Below are positions 49,586 to 59,615 of a DNA stretch of 64,000 nucleotides, piece by piece. Source of the stretch: Acidimicrobiaceae bacterium (lineage in GTDB: Bacteria > Actinomycetota > Acidimicrobiia > Acidimicrobiales > RAAP-2); assembly GCA_003133325.1 (NCBI GenBank), contig PKXA01000102.1:56967-120966 (forward strand), read 5' to 3'. The notes under the pieces were generated by a model, which was given only the letters and a program-made list of their open reading frames with translations, searched no databases and was not told the origin of the DNA. Numbering within the stretch: position 1 is the first letter of the stretch; each line of letters starts with the position of its first letter. The position numbers and the translations under genes are program-made.

Positions 49586-49840
49586 GTGAATCTCCTCGAT
49601 ACTCAGTCATTCTTGTCCGCTCGCCCAAAAAGGCCAGCGTGCAGTACAGATCGCTGGTAGCCGTCTGTCCGCACCGCCGTCGGAAGCGCACCAGGTGGGG
49701 CACGACCGGAAGCGGGGTCGACCCGCCATCACACACCGGCGGCGAGCCGAATGACTATTCTAGCTGTTTGGCGACAAATTGCCAGTTCGATCGGACCCGG
49801 GCATGATCGGGGCCACATTCCGGCGGCATTCGGAGCACGC

Positions 49841-50584
49841 TCACAGCACCGTGAACACTTCAGGTCCGTTGTCGGTTACCGCGATGGTGTGCTCGAAATG
49901 GGCCGAAAGGCGCCCATCGGCTGTCACCACACTCCATCCGTCCTCGAGCTGTTCGGTCTCGGGTCCCCCGGCGTTGACCATCGGCTCCACTGCGAAGACC
50001 ATGCCGGTCTTGAGCATCGGTCCCGGGCTACCGGGCCAGTAGTTGGGGACCTGGGGATCCTCGTGCATAGCCGTTCCGATGCCATGACCGACGTATTCGC
50101 GGACAACCGAGAATCCGGCTGTCTCGGCTACCCGCTGCACAGCCCGGCCCACCTCGTGGAGCCGGTTCCCCTCCGTGAGCTGATCGATCCCGGCGAACAG
50201 GCTTCGCTCGGTCACTTCCATCAACCGGGAGGCTTCCGCCGACACCTCCCCCACCCCCACCGTATAGGCGGCATCGCCGTGGTAGCCCTCGATGATGGCT
50301 CCACAATCGATCGAGATGATATCGCCCTCGACCAGCACCACCTCGGGTGAGGGTATGCCGTGGACGATCATCGAGTTGGGTGATGTACATACCACGGCGG
50401 GAAAACCGTGATAGTTGAGAAAGTTCGACTTGGCGTCCCGGCGTTCGAGAACGCCCCGGGCCACGCGGTCGATGTCCTCGGTGGTCACCCCGGGCCGGAT
50501 GATGGCCCGGGTGGCCTCGTGGATCTCTGCCACCACTCGGCCTGCCCGGCGCATTTTGGCCAGTTCGTCGCTGGTGCGTCTCAT
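49841..50584 (-). CDS. map: Methionine aminopeptidase, type I
   Basis: 247 residues from the ATG at 50584; a GTG at 50614 in frame overlaps adk. Metal ligands: the two Asp in IDCGAIIEGYHGDAAYTVG, His in YVGHGIG, Glu in FAVEPMV and Glu in HFEHT. It removes the initiator methionine from nascent proteins. It follows adk in the spc operon order secY-adk-map-infA. Confidence 0.95.
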   Translation of the reverse strand: MRRTSDELAKMRRAGRVVAEIHEATRAIIRPGVTTEDIDRVARGVLERRDAKSNFLNYHGFPAVVCTSPNSMIVHGIPSPEVVLVEGDIISIDCGAIIEGYHGDAAYTVGVGEVSAEASRLMEVTERSLFAGIDQLTEGNRLHEVGRAVQRVAETAGFSVVREYVGHGIGTAMHEDPQVPNYWPGSPGPMLKTGMVFAVEPMVNAGGPETEQLEDGWSVVTADGRLSAHFEHTIAVTDNGPEVFTVL

Positions 50585-50597
50585 CGAATGCAGTGTC

Positions 50598-51278
50598 TCA
50601 CGTGAGCCGACCACCCTTGCGGTCGCGCCGAACCTCGATCGCCTTGATGACCCGACGGGTCACCGAGTCGGGTGCTCCGGTGCCGCTCACCGCAGCCAGT
50701 TGACCTCGCGCCCTGTACCAGTCGATGAGAGGCGCTGTCTGGCGTTCATAGAGCTCGAGGCGACGGGTAATCGCCTCTTCCCGATCGTCTTCACGCTGAA
50801 TGACCTCACCGCCGCAAACGTCACAGGTCCAGTTGATCAGCGGCGGTGACGAGACCGAGTAGTTGGCCCCGCAATCGACGCAGACTCGTCTCGCCGCCAG
50901 GCGCCGGAGCACCTGTGCGGTCGGCACCTCGATATCGACGGCCATATCGAGTTCCACCGGGTTGAGGAAGACAGCAAGTTGTTCTGCCTGGGCCACCGTG
51001 CGGGGGCAACCGTCAAGCACGAATCCCCGGGCCCGCACGTCACTCTCGTCGAGCCGGGAGGCGACCATCCCCATGATGAGATCATCGCCCAGCAGCTCTC
51101 CCCGATCCATCTGGTCCTTGGCCTTCAGGCCCATGGCGGTCCCTTGTTTCACAGCTGCCCGAAGCATGTCACCAGTCGAGACGTGTGGCACGACGTAGTG
51201 GTGGGAGAGGCGCACACACTGCGTCCCCTTACCTGCCCCCTGCTTGCCGAGGACAATGAGCCTGGCGCCGGGTACCAC
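50598..51278 (-). CDS. adk: Adenylate kinase (zinc-lid type)
   Basis: 226 residues from a GTG directly after the secY stop. P-loop VLGKQGAGKGTQ (Gln in place of the usual Pro), NMP-binding VSTGDMLRAAV and LDGCPRTVAQAE. The LID domain has two CxxC pairs (CVDC and CDVC) for zinc, which stabilises the enzyme. It keeps the ATP/ADP/AMP balance. Confidence 0.95.
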   Translation of the reverse strand: MVPGARLIVLGKQGAGKGTQCVRLSHHYVVPHVSTGDMLRAAVKQGTAMGLKAKDQMDRGELLGDDLIMGMVASRLDESDVRARGFVLDGCPRTVAQAEQLAVFLNPVELDMAVDIEVPTAQVLRRLAARRVCVDCGANYSVSSPPLINWTCDVCGGEVIQREDDREEAITRRLELYERQTAPLIDWYRARGQLAAVSGTGAPDSVTRRVIKAIEVRRDRKGGRLT

Positions 51279-52571
51279 CTACTTGAGGAAGCCCTCGTAG
51301 TTTCGCATCATGAGTTGGCTGTCGATCTGCTTCATCGTCTCCAAAGCCACGCCCACTGCGATCAAGAGAGTGACCCCAAAGAAAGGGTAACTGTTGATAT
51401 TCCATGCCGCCATCAACAACGACGGCACCACGGCCACACCGCCGAGAAAGATGGCGCCGGGCCACGTGATCCGGTTGAGGATGTGGGCCAGGTACTTCTC
51501 GGTCTGCTGCCCGGGCCGGATGCCGGGGATGAACCCACCCTGCTTCCGGATGATGTCCGCCTGCTGGTGGGGATCAAAGGCCACGTACACGTAGAAGAAG
51601 GTGAACAAGAGGATGAAGATGAAATAGCTGGCGATATAGAAGAGGCTGGTCGGAGTGACGTTGTGGTTCACCCAGGTACGGAACCAGGCGGAAGGGACGA
51701 TGTTCGACAACAACACGGGGATGTAGAGCACCGAACTGGCGAAGATGATCGGGATGACTCCGGCCTGGTTCACCTTCAAGGGGATATAGGTGCTCGACCC
51801 TCCGTACATCTTGCGCCCGACGACCCGCTTGGCGAAGGTCACCGGAATACGCCGCTGGCCCTGGTCGACGAAGACGATGACCACCAGCAGCGCAAGCGAG
51901 ACGGCAATAATGACCCCGAATTTGATCTTCCCACCCTCTTGGAGCACGGCATTCATCCCGGTGGGGATACCGGCCACGACATTGGCGAAGATGAGGATGG
52001 ACATTCCCTGGCCGATACCGCGCTGGGTGATGAGCTCGCCCAGCCACATGACAAACGCGGTCCCGGCGGTGAGAGTGAGGACAATGAAACCGGCCCGCCA
52101 AATCGAGTAGTGGAGGATGAGGTCGATGCTGGAGCTCGAACCGAACAGCCCGCCCCCACCCTTGTGGAACAGGTAGACCAGGCCGGTGGACTGCATCAGG
52201 GCCAGGGCCACCGTCAGGTACCGGGTGGTCTGGGTCAGCTTCTTCTGGCCGATGGCGCCCTGGTCGCGCCACTGCTCCAGCTTCGGGATCACGGTCGCCA
52301 GCAACTGAATGATGATGCTGGAGGTGATGTACGGCATGATGCCGAGTCCGAACACCGCCATACGGGTGAGCGCTCCACCCGAGAACAGGTTGAGGAAGCC
52401 CAACACGCCGGATGACTTGGATGCCGCCGTCAGCTGTTGGATCTTCGAAAAGTCGACGTACGGCGACGGAATGTTGGCGCCGAATTGATAAATGGCAATA
52501 ACGACCAACGTAAAGAGAACCTTCTTACGAAGGTCGGGTATTCGAAAGATGTTTGCCAAACTGGCGAGCAT
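51279..52571 (-). CDS. secY: Preprotein translocase subunit SecY
   Basis: 430 residues from an ATG with GAGGAG five bases upstream. Ten transmembrane helices are visible, for example VLFTLVVIAIYQFGANIP and ALALMQSTGLVYL. The cytoplasmic loops read YQFGANIPSPYVD and GVIPIIFASSVLYIPV. It forms the protein-conducting channel of the Sec system. It is followed at once by adk. Confidence 0.97.
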   Translation of the reverse strand: MLASLANIFRIPDLRKKVLFTLVVIAIYQFGANIPSPYVDFSKIQQLTAASKSSGVLGFLNLFSGGALTRMAVFGLGIMPYITSSIIIQLLATVIPKLEQWRDQGAIGQKKLTQTTRYLTVALALMQSTGLVYLFHKGGGGLFGSSSSIDLILHYSIWRAGFIVLTLTAGTAFVMWLGELITQRGIGQGMSILIFANVVAGIPTGMNAVLQEGGKIKFGVIIAVSLALLVVIVFVDQGQRRIPVTFAKRVVGRKMYGGSSTYIPLKVNQAGVIPIIFASSVLYIPVLLSNIVPSAWFRTWVNHNVTPTSLFYIASYFIFILLFTFFYVYVAFDPHQQADIIRKQGGFIPGIRPGQQTEKYLAHILNRITWPGAIFLGGVAVVPSLLMAAWNINSYPFFGVTLLIAVGVALETMKQIDSQLMMRNYEGFLK

Positions 52572-52603
52572 GGTCGCTCCTCGACGCCGGGGGTCGGCCG
52601 ATG

Positions 52604-53092
52604 CTACCGGTTCATGAGGGCATTGCCCTGCGCGGGCGGTCGACCGTGGCCGAATGGCAACGGGATCACGGTGATCGAACCACCAGAAGCCGTGATGGCG
52701 GCCTCCGCCGTCTTGGAGAACGCGTGCGCCTCGACCCGAAGGGCACGGCTCAACTCCCCGCCGCCCAGGATCTTTACCAGCACGCCCTTACGGACAAGCC
52801 CTCCGGCGATCAACGCGGCCAGGTCGGCCGTGTCACCCTCAATCCCTTCGAGCGCACCCACGTTGACCGGGGTGTAGTCGATGCGGAACGGGTTCTTGAA
52901 GCCTCGCAGCTTCGGGATGCGCTGCATCAACGGCAGCTGCCCACCCTCGAAACCCATGGGGATCGTGTCGCGGGCGCCCTGGCCCTTGGTGCCACGGCCG
53001 GCTGTCTTTCCGCCTTTGCCTCCGATGCCGCGTCCTACCCGGCGACGGGGCCGTGTCGAACCGGCCGGTGGGCGGAGCTCATGGACCTTCAT
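52604..53092 (-). CDS. rplO: 50S ribosomal protein L15
   Basis: 162 residues; KVHELRPPAGSTRPRRRVGRG and TAGRGTKGQGARDTIP, then MGFEGGQLPLMQRIPKLRGF are L15. It overlaps rpmD by four bases and precedes secY. Confidence 0.97.
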   Translation of the reverse strand: MKVHELRPPAGSTRPRRRVGRGIGGKGGKTAGRGTKGQGARDTIPMGFEGGQLPLMQRIPKLRGFKNPFRIDYTPVNVGALEGIEGDTADLAALIAGGLVRKGVLVKILGGGELSRALRVEAHAFSKTAEAAITASGGSITVIPLPFGHGRPPAQGNALMNR

Positions 53093-53328
53093 CGGGAACC
53101 TCTTTCGTCCTCACCCGCGGGGGTGACATCGATCAGATGGGGTACCCGCGCGATCATCCCGCGGATCTCGGGGCGATCAGGCAGGACGTTGGTGCGACCG
53201 ATCCCGCGCAGTCCGAGGGCGCGAAGGGTGCCCCGGTGCTTGGGTTTGGTGCCGATGCCCGAGCGGACCTGGGTCACCCGCAACCAGCCGGTCGTCGTCG
53301 ATTTGTCAGACGTGGAATCCGCGGCCAT
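53089..53328 (-). CDS. rpmD: 50S ribosomal protein L30
   Basis: 79 residues; the core WLRVTQVRSGIGTKPKHRGTL and LGLRGIGRTNVLPDRPEIRGMI is L30. Short non-conserved ends flank it. It lies between rpsE and rplO as in the standard spc operon. Confidence 0.95.
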   Translation of the reverse strand: MAADSTSDKSTTTGWLRVTQVRSGIGTKPKHRGTLRALGLRGIGRTNVLPDRPEIRGMIARVPHLIDVTPAGEDERGSR

Positions 53329-53329
53329 C

Positions 53330-53878
53330 TCACTTCACCTCCGTGAAGAGATCGCCCTGGCGTTGCCGCTCGCGGTACGCACGCAGCACACCGCCGGGGA
53401 TGATCTCTTCGGCTGGCTTGCCCCGGAGGGCGGCGATCTCATCGGGGCGTTTGAGCGACTTGAGCCCGGCGATGGTGGCGTGGGCAACGTTGATGCCGTT
53501 GGACGAACCCAGGGACTTCGACAAAATATCGCGGATCCCGGCCATCTCCAAGATGGCTCGGGCAGCTCCACCGGCTATGACCCCGGTACCCGGAGCGGCC
53601 GGCTTCAACAACACTCGCCCCGCGCCACTCTCCCCGAGAACCGGATGGGTGATGGTGGTGCCGGCCAAAGGAACGTCGAAGATGTTCTTGCGAGCCTCCT
53701 CGATTCCCTTTTGGACAGCCAGCCCGGCCTCTTTGGCCTTGCCATAGCCCAATCCGACCTTGCCGTTGCCGTCACCGACGACCATCAGCGCCGCAAAGCT
53801 GAATCGGCGACCGCCTTTGACCACCTTGGACACCCGGTTCACCCGGATGGTGCGCTCTTCGTACTGCAGCTCGGTCAT
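53330..53878 (-). CDS. rpsE: 30S ribosomal protein S5
   Basis: 182 residues from the ATG at 53878. [23 protein letters not shown], then [17 protein letters not shown] and [23 protein letters not shown] are the S5 blocks, including the double-stranded RNA-binding part. The longer upstream frame is a shadow of rplR. Confidence 0.96.
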   Translation of the reverse strand: MTELQYEERTIRVNRVSKVVKGGRRFSFAALMVVGDGNGKVGLGYGKAKEAGLAVQKGIEEARKNIFDVPLAGTTITHPVLGESGAGRVLLKPAAPGTGVIAGGAARAILEMAGIRDILSKSLGSSNGINVAHATIAGLKSLKRPDEIAALRGKPAEEIIPGGVLRAYRERQRQGDLFTEVK

Positions 53879-53882
53879 ATCC

Positions 53883-54248
53883 TCAGAACTCCAGTCCTTC
53901 GGCACGGGCGGCATCGGCCAGTGCGGCCACCCGCCCGTGATAGGTGAATCCCCCGCGGTCGAAGACCACAGTGGTGATGCCGGCAGCCTTGGCACGGGTG
54001 GCCACCAGTGTGCCCACCTCCTGGGCCGCGCCGATGTTGCCCCCGGACTTGCCTCGCAGGTCCGATTCGACCGTCGATGCCGATACCAGCGTATGGCCGG
54101 CGTCGTCGTCGACGATCTGGGCCGTGATGTGCTTGCTCGACCGGAAGACAGCCAGGCGCGGCCGGGCAGAGGTCCCGGCCAGGCGACGGCGAACCCGCTT
54201 GTGCCGACGGATCCGAAGTTCGAGTTTGTGATCGGTTGCGGTTCCCAT
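53883..54248 (-). CDS. rplR: 50S ribosomal protein L18
   Basis: 121 residues; [30 protein letters not shown] and [26 protein letters not shown]. It binds 5S rRNA with L5. The start shares one base with the rplF stop. Confidence 0.96.
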   Translation of the reverse strand: MGTATDHKLELRIRRHKRVRRRLAGTSARPRLAVFRSSKHITAQIVDDDAGHTLVSASTVESDLRGKSGGNIGAAQEVGTLVATRAKAAGITTVVFDRGGFTYHGRVAALADAARAEGLEF

Positions 54249-54790
54249 TACTTCGCTGCCTTTCCGGCCTTGCGGAGGACCCGCTCACCGGCGTATCGGA
54301 TACCCTTGCCCTTGTAAGGCTCAGGTTTACGTAGCTTGCGGATGTCGGCGGCCACTTGGCCGACTTTTTCCTTGTCGATCCCCTTGATGATGATGCGGGT
54401 GGGGATCGGGACCTCGAAGGTGACGCCATCCGGAGCCTTCACAGTGACCGGGTGCGAGAAACCGAGCGCCAACTCCAGCGCGCCCGGGCCATTCGGGATC
54501 GCCCGGTAACCTACTCCCACTATTTCCAGCTCCTTGGAGAAGCCTTGGGTCACCCCGTCGACCATATTGGCGACCAATGTGCGGGTCAGCCCGTGGAGCG
54601 CACGGTTCTGCCGCTGATCGTCAGGGCGCTCGACCACCACCACATCCCCGTCGGCGCGAATGTTCATGGCAGCGGGAACCGAGCGGGTCAGCTCACCCTG
54701 CGGTCCTTTCACCACCACGACGTTGTTGTCGTCGACGGCCACCGATACCCCCGCGGGTACCGAGATCGGAGATCGTCCGATGCGCGACAT
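54248..54790 (-). CDS. rplF: 50S ribosomal protein L6
   Basis: 180 residues; [17 protein letters not shown] at the start and [20 protein letters not shown] at the end. The second half carries the RNA-contacting loop. The order rpsH-rplF-rplR matches the spc operon. Confidence 0.96.
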   Translation of the reverse strand: MSRIGRSPISVPAGVSVAVDDNNVVVVKGPQGELTRSVPAAMNIRADGDVVVVERPDDQRQNRALHGLTRTLVANMVDGVTQGFSKELEIVGVGYRAIPNGPGALELALGFSHPVTVKAPDGVTFEVPIPTRIIIKGIDKEKVGQVAADIRKLRKPEPYKGKGIRYAGERVLRKAGKAAK

Positions 54791-54850
54791 CAGCGATCAC
54801 CGCCCGGGTGACATTCGGTGATGCAACCAATGGTGGGGTTTGCCGTGCGC

Positions 54851-55255
54851 TTACCAGACATAACAGAGCACCTCGCCTCCCACGCGGCGCTTTCGGGCCT
54901 CGCGGTCAGTCATCAGGCCCTTGGACGTCGATACCACGGCCACACCCATGCCACCCAGGACTCGCGGCATCTTGTCGGCTCGGGCATAGATCCGGAGACC
55001 CGGCTTGGAGACCCGCTTGATTCCGGAGATGGTCCGGGCCCGGTCCGGCGCGTACTTCAGGACGATCTCCAAGGTGTTGCCCGGGGAGGTCACGCTGTCG
55101 TCCACAGTAAATCCGGAGATGTAGCCCTCGCTCACCAGAATGGCAGCCAGGGACTCCTTCAGCTTCGAGCCGGGCATCTTTACAGTATCAAAGTGGGCTG
55201 AATTGGCATTGCGGATACGAGTGAGCATGTCGGCAATCGGGTCGGTCATTGTCAT
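54851..55255 (-). CDS. rpsH: 30S ribosomal protein S8
   Basis: 134 residues; [23 protein letters not shown] and [31 protein letters not shown]. It binds 16S rRNA helix 21 and, in many bacteria, represses the spc operon mRNA. A 60-base gap separates it from rplF. Confidence 0.97.
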   Translation of the reverse strand: MTMTDPIADMLTRIRNANSAHFDTVKMPGSKLKESLAAILVSEGYISGFTVDDSVTSPGNTLEIVLKYAPDRARTISGIKRVSKPGLRIYARADKMPRVLGGMGVAVVSTSKGLMTDREARKRRVGGEVLCYVW

Positions 55256-55271
55256 CGGTTGTCGTCTCCCC

Positions 55272-55457
55272 TCACCAGCTGGCCTTGGTCACACCGGGAA
55301 TTTCACCGGCGTGCACCATGACTCGCAGACAGATACGACACAGGCCGAACTTGCGGTAGACGGCCTTGGGCCGGCCGCACCGGCGGCACCGTGTGTAGCC
55401 GCGCACCTTGAACTTGGGTGTGCGCTTTTGCTTTTCGATCAAAGCCTTTTTCGCCAT
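55272..55457 (-). CDS. rpsZ: 30S ribosomal protein S14 type Z
   Basis: 61 residues from the ATG at 55457; two CxxC pairs (CRRC and CRIC) bind zinc, the compact type found in Gram-positives. Reads [21 protein letters not shown]. The longer frame to 55583 overlaps rplE and is not family-like. Confidence 0.96.
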   Translation of the reverse strand: MAKKALIEKQKRTPKFKVRGYTRCRRCGRPKAVYRKFGLCRICLRVMVHAGEIPGVTKASW

Positions 55458-55461
55458 GGGG

Positions 55462-56031
55462 TTACTGGTTCTCCTTGCGGAACGGGAAGCCGAACGCGGC
55501 CAGAAGTCCCCGGCCCTCGTCGTCGGTACGTGCGGTCGTGACGATGGTGATGTCCATCCCCCGAGTTGTGTCGATGCGGTCATAGTCGATCTCGGGGAAG
55601 ATGAGCTGCTCGGTCACCCCGAAGGTGTAGTTGCCGTGTCCGTCGAAGGAGCGCGGGGAGAGCCCGCGGAAGTCACGGATACGGGGAATGGCCATGGCCA
55701 CCAGCCGATCGAGGAACTCCCAGGCCCGATCGCCCCGGAGGGTGACCTTGGCCCCGATCTCCTGACCTTCACGCAGCTTGAAGCCGGCGATGGACTGCTT
55801 GGCTCGGGTCACGATCGGCTTTTGGCCGCTGATGATCTCGAGGTCCCGCATGGCCCCCTCGATGAGGGACTTCTGCTGGGTAGCCCGACCGACCCCCATG
55901 TTGATGACGATCTTGGTGAGCCGGGGAACCTGCATGATGTTGTCGAGCCCCAGAGACTCCTGCAGCCGGGACCGGATCTCCTCGTCATATCGCTTCTTCA
56001 AGCGGGGACGGATGCGGGTGACGGTGGCCAT
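55462..56031 (-). CDS. rplE: 50S ribosomal protein L5
   Basis: 189 residues; [23 protein letters not shown] and [26 protein letters not shown]. It binds 5S rRNA and forms a head-body bridge. The start shares a base with the rplX stop. Confidence 0.97.
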   Translation of the reverse strand: MATVTRIRPRLKKRYDEEIRSRLQESLGLDNIMQVPRLTKIVINMGVGRATQQKSLIEGAMRDLEIISGQKPIVTRAKQSIAGFKLREGQEIGAKVTLRGDRAWEFLDRLVAMAIPRIRDFRGLSPRSFDGHGNYTFGVTEQLIFPEIDYDRIDTTRGMDITIVTTARTDDEGRGLLAAFGFPFRKENQ

Positions 56032-56336
56032 TACAGGTCACCCCCACACTTGCGGCAGACCCGGAGCTTGCGACCCTGCTCGTCGATCCGGGTGCCGATG
56101 CGGGTAGGCCCGCACGAGCCGCACACGATCGCGACCGAGGACACCGCAACCGGCATGAACTTGTCGATGACGCCGCCCTGCATGGTGGCGCGGGTCGGCT
56201 TAGCGTGGCGCTTGGCCACGTGGACGCCTTCGACAATGACCCGGCCTTCAGACGGAATGGCCCGAATGACCTCGGCCTGCTTGCCCCGGTCCTTGCCGCT
56301 CAGTACCTGGACCTTGTCTCCCTTGCGAATACGCAT
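56031..56336 (-). CDS. rplX: 50S ribosomal protein L24
   Basis: 101 residues; a KOW motif [20 protein letters not shown] and the end [28 protein letters not shown], where the CxxC pairs could bind zinc. It is an early assembly protein near the exit tunnel. Confidence 0.96.
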   Translation of the reverse strand: MRIRKGDKVQVLSGKDRGKQAEVIRAIPSEGRVIVEGVHVAKRHAKPTRATMQGGVIDKFMPVAVSSVAIVCGSCGPTRIGTRIDEQGRKLRVCRKCGGDL

Positions 56337-56705
56337 CTACAACACCTCCGGTGCCAACGAGACGATTCGCATGAAGCGCTTGTCGCGCAGCTCTCGGCCG
56401 ACTGGCCCGAAGATGCGGGTCCCGCGTGGTTGTTGCTGGTCGTTGATCAACACAGCGGCGTTCTCGTCGAAGCGGATATAGCTGCCGTCGGGACGGCGCT
56501 TCTCTTTCTTCGTCCGGACGACGACGCACTTGACGACTTCGCCCTTCTTCACCGCTGCGCCGGGCATGGCATCTTTCACCGTGGCCACGAAGACGTCGCC
56601 GATCGAGGCATAGCGACGGCGTGATCCGCCGAGCACCTTGATGCACAGAACTTCCTTGGCCCCGGAATTGTCAGCCACCCTGAGTCGAGACTCCTGTTGA
56701 ATCAT
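56337..56705 (-). CDS. rplN: 50S ribosomal protein L14
   Basis: 122 residues; [22 protein letters not shown] and the basic end [12 protein letters not shown]. It contacts 16S rRNA across the interface. It overlaps rpsQ by four bases. Confidence 0.97.
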   Translation of the reverse strand: MIQQESRLRVADNSGAKEVLCIKVLGGSRRRYASIGDVFVATVKDAMPGAAVKKGEVVKCVVVRTKKEKRRPDGSYIRFDENAAVLINDQQQPRGTRIFGPVGRELRDKRFMRIVSLAPEVL

Positions 56706-56995
56706 CGGGCACGCTCCAGGATCTCCATCAGGCGCCAGCGCTTCAGCTTCGACAGCGGACGGGTCTCTATCACCCGGATCCGGTCGCCGACCTTGGCTTC
56801 GTTCTGCTCGTCGTGGACGTAGAGGCGCTTGGTCCGCTGCACAGTCTTTCCGTAGCGGGCATGCCGGACACGTTCGACCACAGCCACAATGACTGTCGCC
56901 TGCATGGCGTCGGAGACAACCATGCCCTCCCGGACCTTGCGGCGGTTGATCCGCTCTTCGGTCCCTGTTTCGGTGGTGTGTTCCTCAGCCATCAT
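56702..56995 (-). CDS. rpsQ: 30S ribosomal protein S17
   Basis: 97 residues; an acidic N-terminus of about 16 residues precedes [28 protein letters not shown] and [21 protein letters not shown]. The start overlaps the rpmC stop by four bases. Confidence 0.95.
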   Translation of the reverse strand: MMAEEHTTETGTEERINRRKVREGMVVSDAMQATVIVAVVERVRHARYGKTVQRTKRLYVHDEQNEAKVGDRIRVIETRPLSKLKRWRLMEILERAR

Positions 56996-57525
56996 CCCTC
57001 CTCCTGCTCGTCAGAGGCGGCGTTGTCAGAGGCAGCATCTTCAGAAACTTCATCATCGGTGGCCTCGGCGCCGGCGCCGGACTCGTCAACTGCGGTGTGG
57101 TCCTCGACCTTGGCCTCATCAGCTGCGGTGTGGTCCTCGACATCGGCTTCATCAGCGTCGGCGTGGTCCTCGACATCAGCTTCATCAGCGTCGGCCGCTT
57201 CCCGCTCGGCCTTGGCTGCTGCCCGCCGCTCGGCGGCGGTGGTCCGGGTGCGTCCCAGCGCATCATCCTCGGATCGGAGGCGTGCGGCGGCACGATGAGC
57301 CGGAATCTCTTCTGCAGCCAGGCCTTCTGCCTCGGCGATCTCTCTGGCCCTCAGCTCCGTCATCATCCGGGCAACATCCTTGCGAACGTGGTTCAGCCTC
57401 GAGAAGTTGTCCAGCCGGCCGGTGGCCAGTTGAAAGCGGAGATTGAACAGCTCCCGACGCGTCTCCGAAAGCTGGGTCTCCAGCTCTTCGGTGTCGTACT
57501 CGGCAATCTCTACGGAGGTGGCCAT
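56992..57525 (-). CDS. rpmC: 50S ribosomal protein L29 with a long acidic repeat tail
   Basis: 177 residues, against 60-80 in most bacteria. The normal L29 core is residues about 1-65 ([31 protein letters not shown]). From about residue 100 the tail is Asp/Glu/Ala-rich and includes three 11-residue repeats (residues 113-145, ADEADVEDH pattern) before a DE-rich end. L29 sits at the nascent-chain exit with L23, so the tail would hang over the exit. The start is the ATG at 57525, overlapping the rplP stop. Confidence 0.92.
   Translation of the reverse strand: MATSVEIAEYDTEELETQLSETRRELFNLRFQLATGRLDNFSRLNHVRKDVARMMTELRAREIAEAEGLAAEEIPAHRAAARLRSEDDALGRTRTTAAERRAAAKAEREAADADEADVEDHADADEADVEDHTAADEAKVEDHTAVDESGAGAEATDDEVSEDAASDNAASDEQEEG
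57091..57189 (-). repeat. rpmC: Three 33-bp tandem repeats in rpmC
   Basis: Units 57091-57123, 57124-57156 and 57157-57189 are near-identical and keep frame, each encoding 11 residues of the acidic L29 tail. A partial fourth unit follows at its right end. Copy number could vary between strains. Confidence 0.9.
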
Positions 57526-57962
57526 CAGACCTGCACCTCCGCCGTCCCGTGCGTACCGGGACGGATCACGAAACGAGCCTTGAAGGGCAGCTTCTGAATG
57601 GCACGATCCATCGCTTCCTTGGCCAAATCCGGCTCCACTCCCGCCAGCTCGAAGAGGATGCGGCCTGGCTTGACCACCGCCACCCAGTGCTCGGGATTGC
57701 CCTTGCCCGAGCCCATACGGGTCTCGGCCGGCTTTTGGGTGACGGGGCGATCCGGGAAGACCCGAATCCACACTTTCCCGCCACGCTTCACGTGACGGGT
57801 CATGGCAATACGGGCAGCCTCGATCTGACGCGCCGTCAACCAGGCGGGTTCCATGGCCTGGATTCCGAAGTCACCAAAGGTCACGGAGCTACCGCCCTTG
57901 GCCTTGCCGCTCATCCGACCGCGCTGCTGTTTGCGGTGCTTGACCTTCCGGGGCATCAACAT
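57525..57962 (-). CDS. rplP: 50S ribosomal protein L16
   Basis: 145 residues; [22 protein letters not shown], then [26 protein letters not shown] and [23 protein letters not shown]. It lies near the A-site tRNA and completes the 50S late. The ATG at 57962 gives two extra residues before the usual MPRK start. Confidence 0.97.
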   Translation of the reverse strand: MLMPRKVKHRKQQRGRMSGKAKGGSSVTFGDFGIQAMEPAWLTARQIEAARIAMTRHVKRGGKVWIRVFPDRPVTQKPAETRMGSGKGNPEHWVAVVKPGRILFELAGVEPDLAKEAMDRAIQKLPFKARFVIRPGTHGTAEVQV

Positions 57963-58927
57963 CAGTCGACCTCTTTGCGGAAGTGGGGTGTCTCGTGGTG
58001 CTCACGGGTCCGGCGCTCGATCTCTTCATCCTCGGTGAGGATGCGCTCCAGCTCGTCGGGGACCGCCGGAGGTGCCACGATGTCGGCGGTGGATTGGTCG
58101 ACCAGGCCCTCCGGGACCTCGGTCCCCTCGGGGGCTTCGTCGACGGTGATCACGCTGCCAGGAGCACCCTGCTCGGCCCGGCGGCGACCGCCTCCGGCAG
58201 TGATCAAGCGGCGAGGAGCCTCTCCGCCCTGGCCCGATGTTTCGCCCACCGCCATGGCGGCTTCGCGGGTGATTTTGTCATCAGTCGAGATCTTGTAGGG
58301 CAGGACATCGCCCTTGTAGATCCACACCTTCACGCCGATGCGGCCGAAGGTGGTCTTGGCCTCACGGAAGCCATAGTCGATGTCGGCCCGCAAGGTATGC
58401 AACGGAACCCGACCCTCGCGGTAGGACTCCCTTCGGGCCATCTCGGATCCACCCAGGCGGCCCGAGCACTGCACGCGGACACCAAGAGCACCGGCCTTCT
58501 GGACGGTCTGGATGGAACGCTTCATGGCCCGGCGGAATGCCACCCGGCGGGCAAGTTGATCGCAGATGCCCTGGGCAATGAGAGCCGCATCGAGTTCAGG
58601 CTGCTTGATCTCTTGGATATTGAGCTGAATCCGATTGTTCAGACCGGTGATCTCTTCGATCTTCTTCTTCAGGCGGTCGGCTTCGGATCCACGACGACCA
58701 ATTACGATGCCCGGTCGGGCGGTGTGGATATCCACCCGCAGACGGTCACGGGTACGCTCAACCTCGATACGGCTGACGGCGGCTGACTCGAGTTGCGACA
58801 TGAGGTAATCGCGGATCTTCCAATCCTCGATCACGCAGTTCTGATAGTTCTTCTCTTCGAACCATCGCGACTTCCAGTCGGTCGTGATACCCAGCCGGAA
58901 CCCGTAGGGATTGACCTTCTGGCCCAT
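57962..58927 (-). CDS. rpsC: 30S ribosomal protein S3 with a C-terminal extension
   Basis: 321 residues, while 210-275 is usual. The KH domain shows [25 protein letters not shown], and the second domain [28 protein letters not shown] tail of about 80-100 residues (from around [12 protein letters not shown]) is rich in Pro, Glu and Asp and ends RREHHET-like [14 protein letters not shown]3 sits at the mRNA entry. The start abuts the rplV stop. Confidence 0.95.
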   Translation of the reverse strand: MGQKVNPYGFRLGITTDWKSRWFEEKNYQNCVIEDWKIRDYLMSQLESAAVSRIEVERTRDRLRVDIHTARPGIVIGRRGSEADRLKKKIEEITGLNNRIQLNIQEIKQPELDAALIAQGICDQLARRVAFRRAMKRSIQTVQKAGALGVRVQCSGRLGGSEMARRESYREGRVPLHTLRADIDYGFREAKTTFGRIGVKVWIYKGDVLPYKISTDDKITREAAMAVGETSGQGGEAPRRLITAGGGRRRAEQGAPGSVITVDEAPEGTEVPEGLVDQSTADIVAPPAVPDELERILTEDEEIERRTREHHETPHFRKEVD

Positions 58928-59614
58928 CTACTTGCCCTTCTCTTTGGCGGAATCGGCATTCATTTCATCGCCGGCGTCGGTATCAGCGTCCGCTTCACCC
59001 ACCGGGTCAGCCTCACCATCGGTCGATTCGGTATCTGCTTCGGCGCTGGTGTCCGCTCCGGTTGCGTCGGTCACCACGTCGATCGGCGCGATGTCGTCAT
59101 TGCCGGTCGGCGTCTCATCGATTTCGGTCCCCGTCGCCTTCGACACGGCGGGAGCCACCTCGGTGTTCCGGGTACGCCTCGATCCGGCGACCCGGCGCGA
59201 GCGCTGAGCTCCGGCGGCACTCTGCTTGGCCCGCCGGCGGGCGATGCGATCCTCGGGAAGGCGGCTCACGATGATCGTGACGTGACAGGTCCGCTTCCGG
59301 ATTCGGGTAGCCCGACCGCGGGCCCGGGGGCGCCACCGCTTCAGCGTGCTCCCCTCATCGGCATAACAGGCGGAAACGAAGAGCTCGTCGGCGTCGAGGC
59401 CGTCGTTGTGGACGGCGTTGGCCACGGCCGAGGCCAACACCTTGCCAATGACTGCCGCGGCCTCCCGGTCACCGAGTGCCAGTGTCTCGAGGGCGCGGTC
59501 GGCGTCGAGGCCGCGAATCTGGTCGAGGACCTGGCGCGCCTTGTACGCCGACATGCGGCTGTGATGCAGCACGGCTCGGGTTCCCTCACGCTCATTGGTC
59601 TTCACGCCGGCCAC
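58928..59614 (-). CDS. rplV: 50S ribosomal protein L22 with a long acidic tail
   Basis: 228 residues from a GTG with GGAGG seven bases upstream; the typical length is 110-120. The core (about 5-118) has REGTRAVLHHSRMSAYKARQVLDQIRG and the loop LKRWRPRARGRATRIRKRTCHVTIIV that lines the exit tunnel. Residues 123-150 are Arg-rich, and 165-228 are Asp/Glu/Thr-rich with GEADADTDAGDEMN. The longer frame to 59836 is not family-like. Confidence 0.93.
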   Translation of the reverse strand: MAGVKTNEREGTRAVLHHSRMSAYKARQVLDQIRGLDADRALETLALGDREAAAVIGKVLASAVANAVHNDGLDADELFVSACYADEGSTLKRWRPRARGRATRIRKRTCHVTIIVSRLPEDRIARRRAKQSAAGAQRSRRVAGSRRTRNTEVAPAVSKATGTEIDETPTGNDDIAPIDVVTDATGADTSAEADTESTDGEADPVGEADADTDAGDEMNADSAKEKGK

Positions 59615-59615
59615 C

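Noticed and set aside
50979..52415. 478-codon plus-strand frame opposite secY and adk
   Set aside because: Its Asp/Glu/His/Gly-rich sequence is the mirror of membrane-protein codons in secY; no family match.
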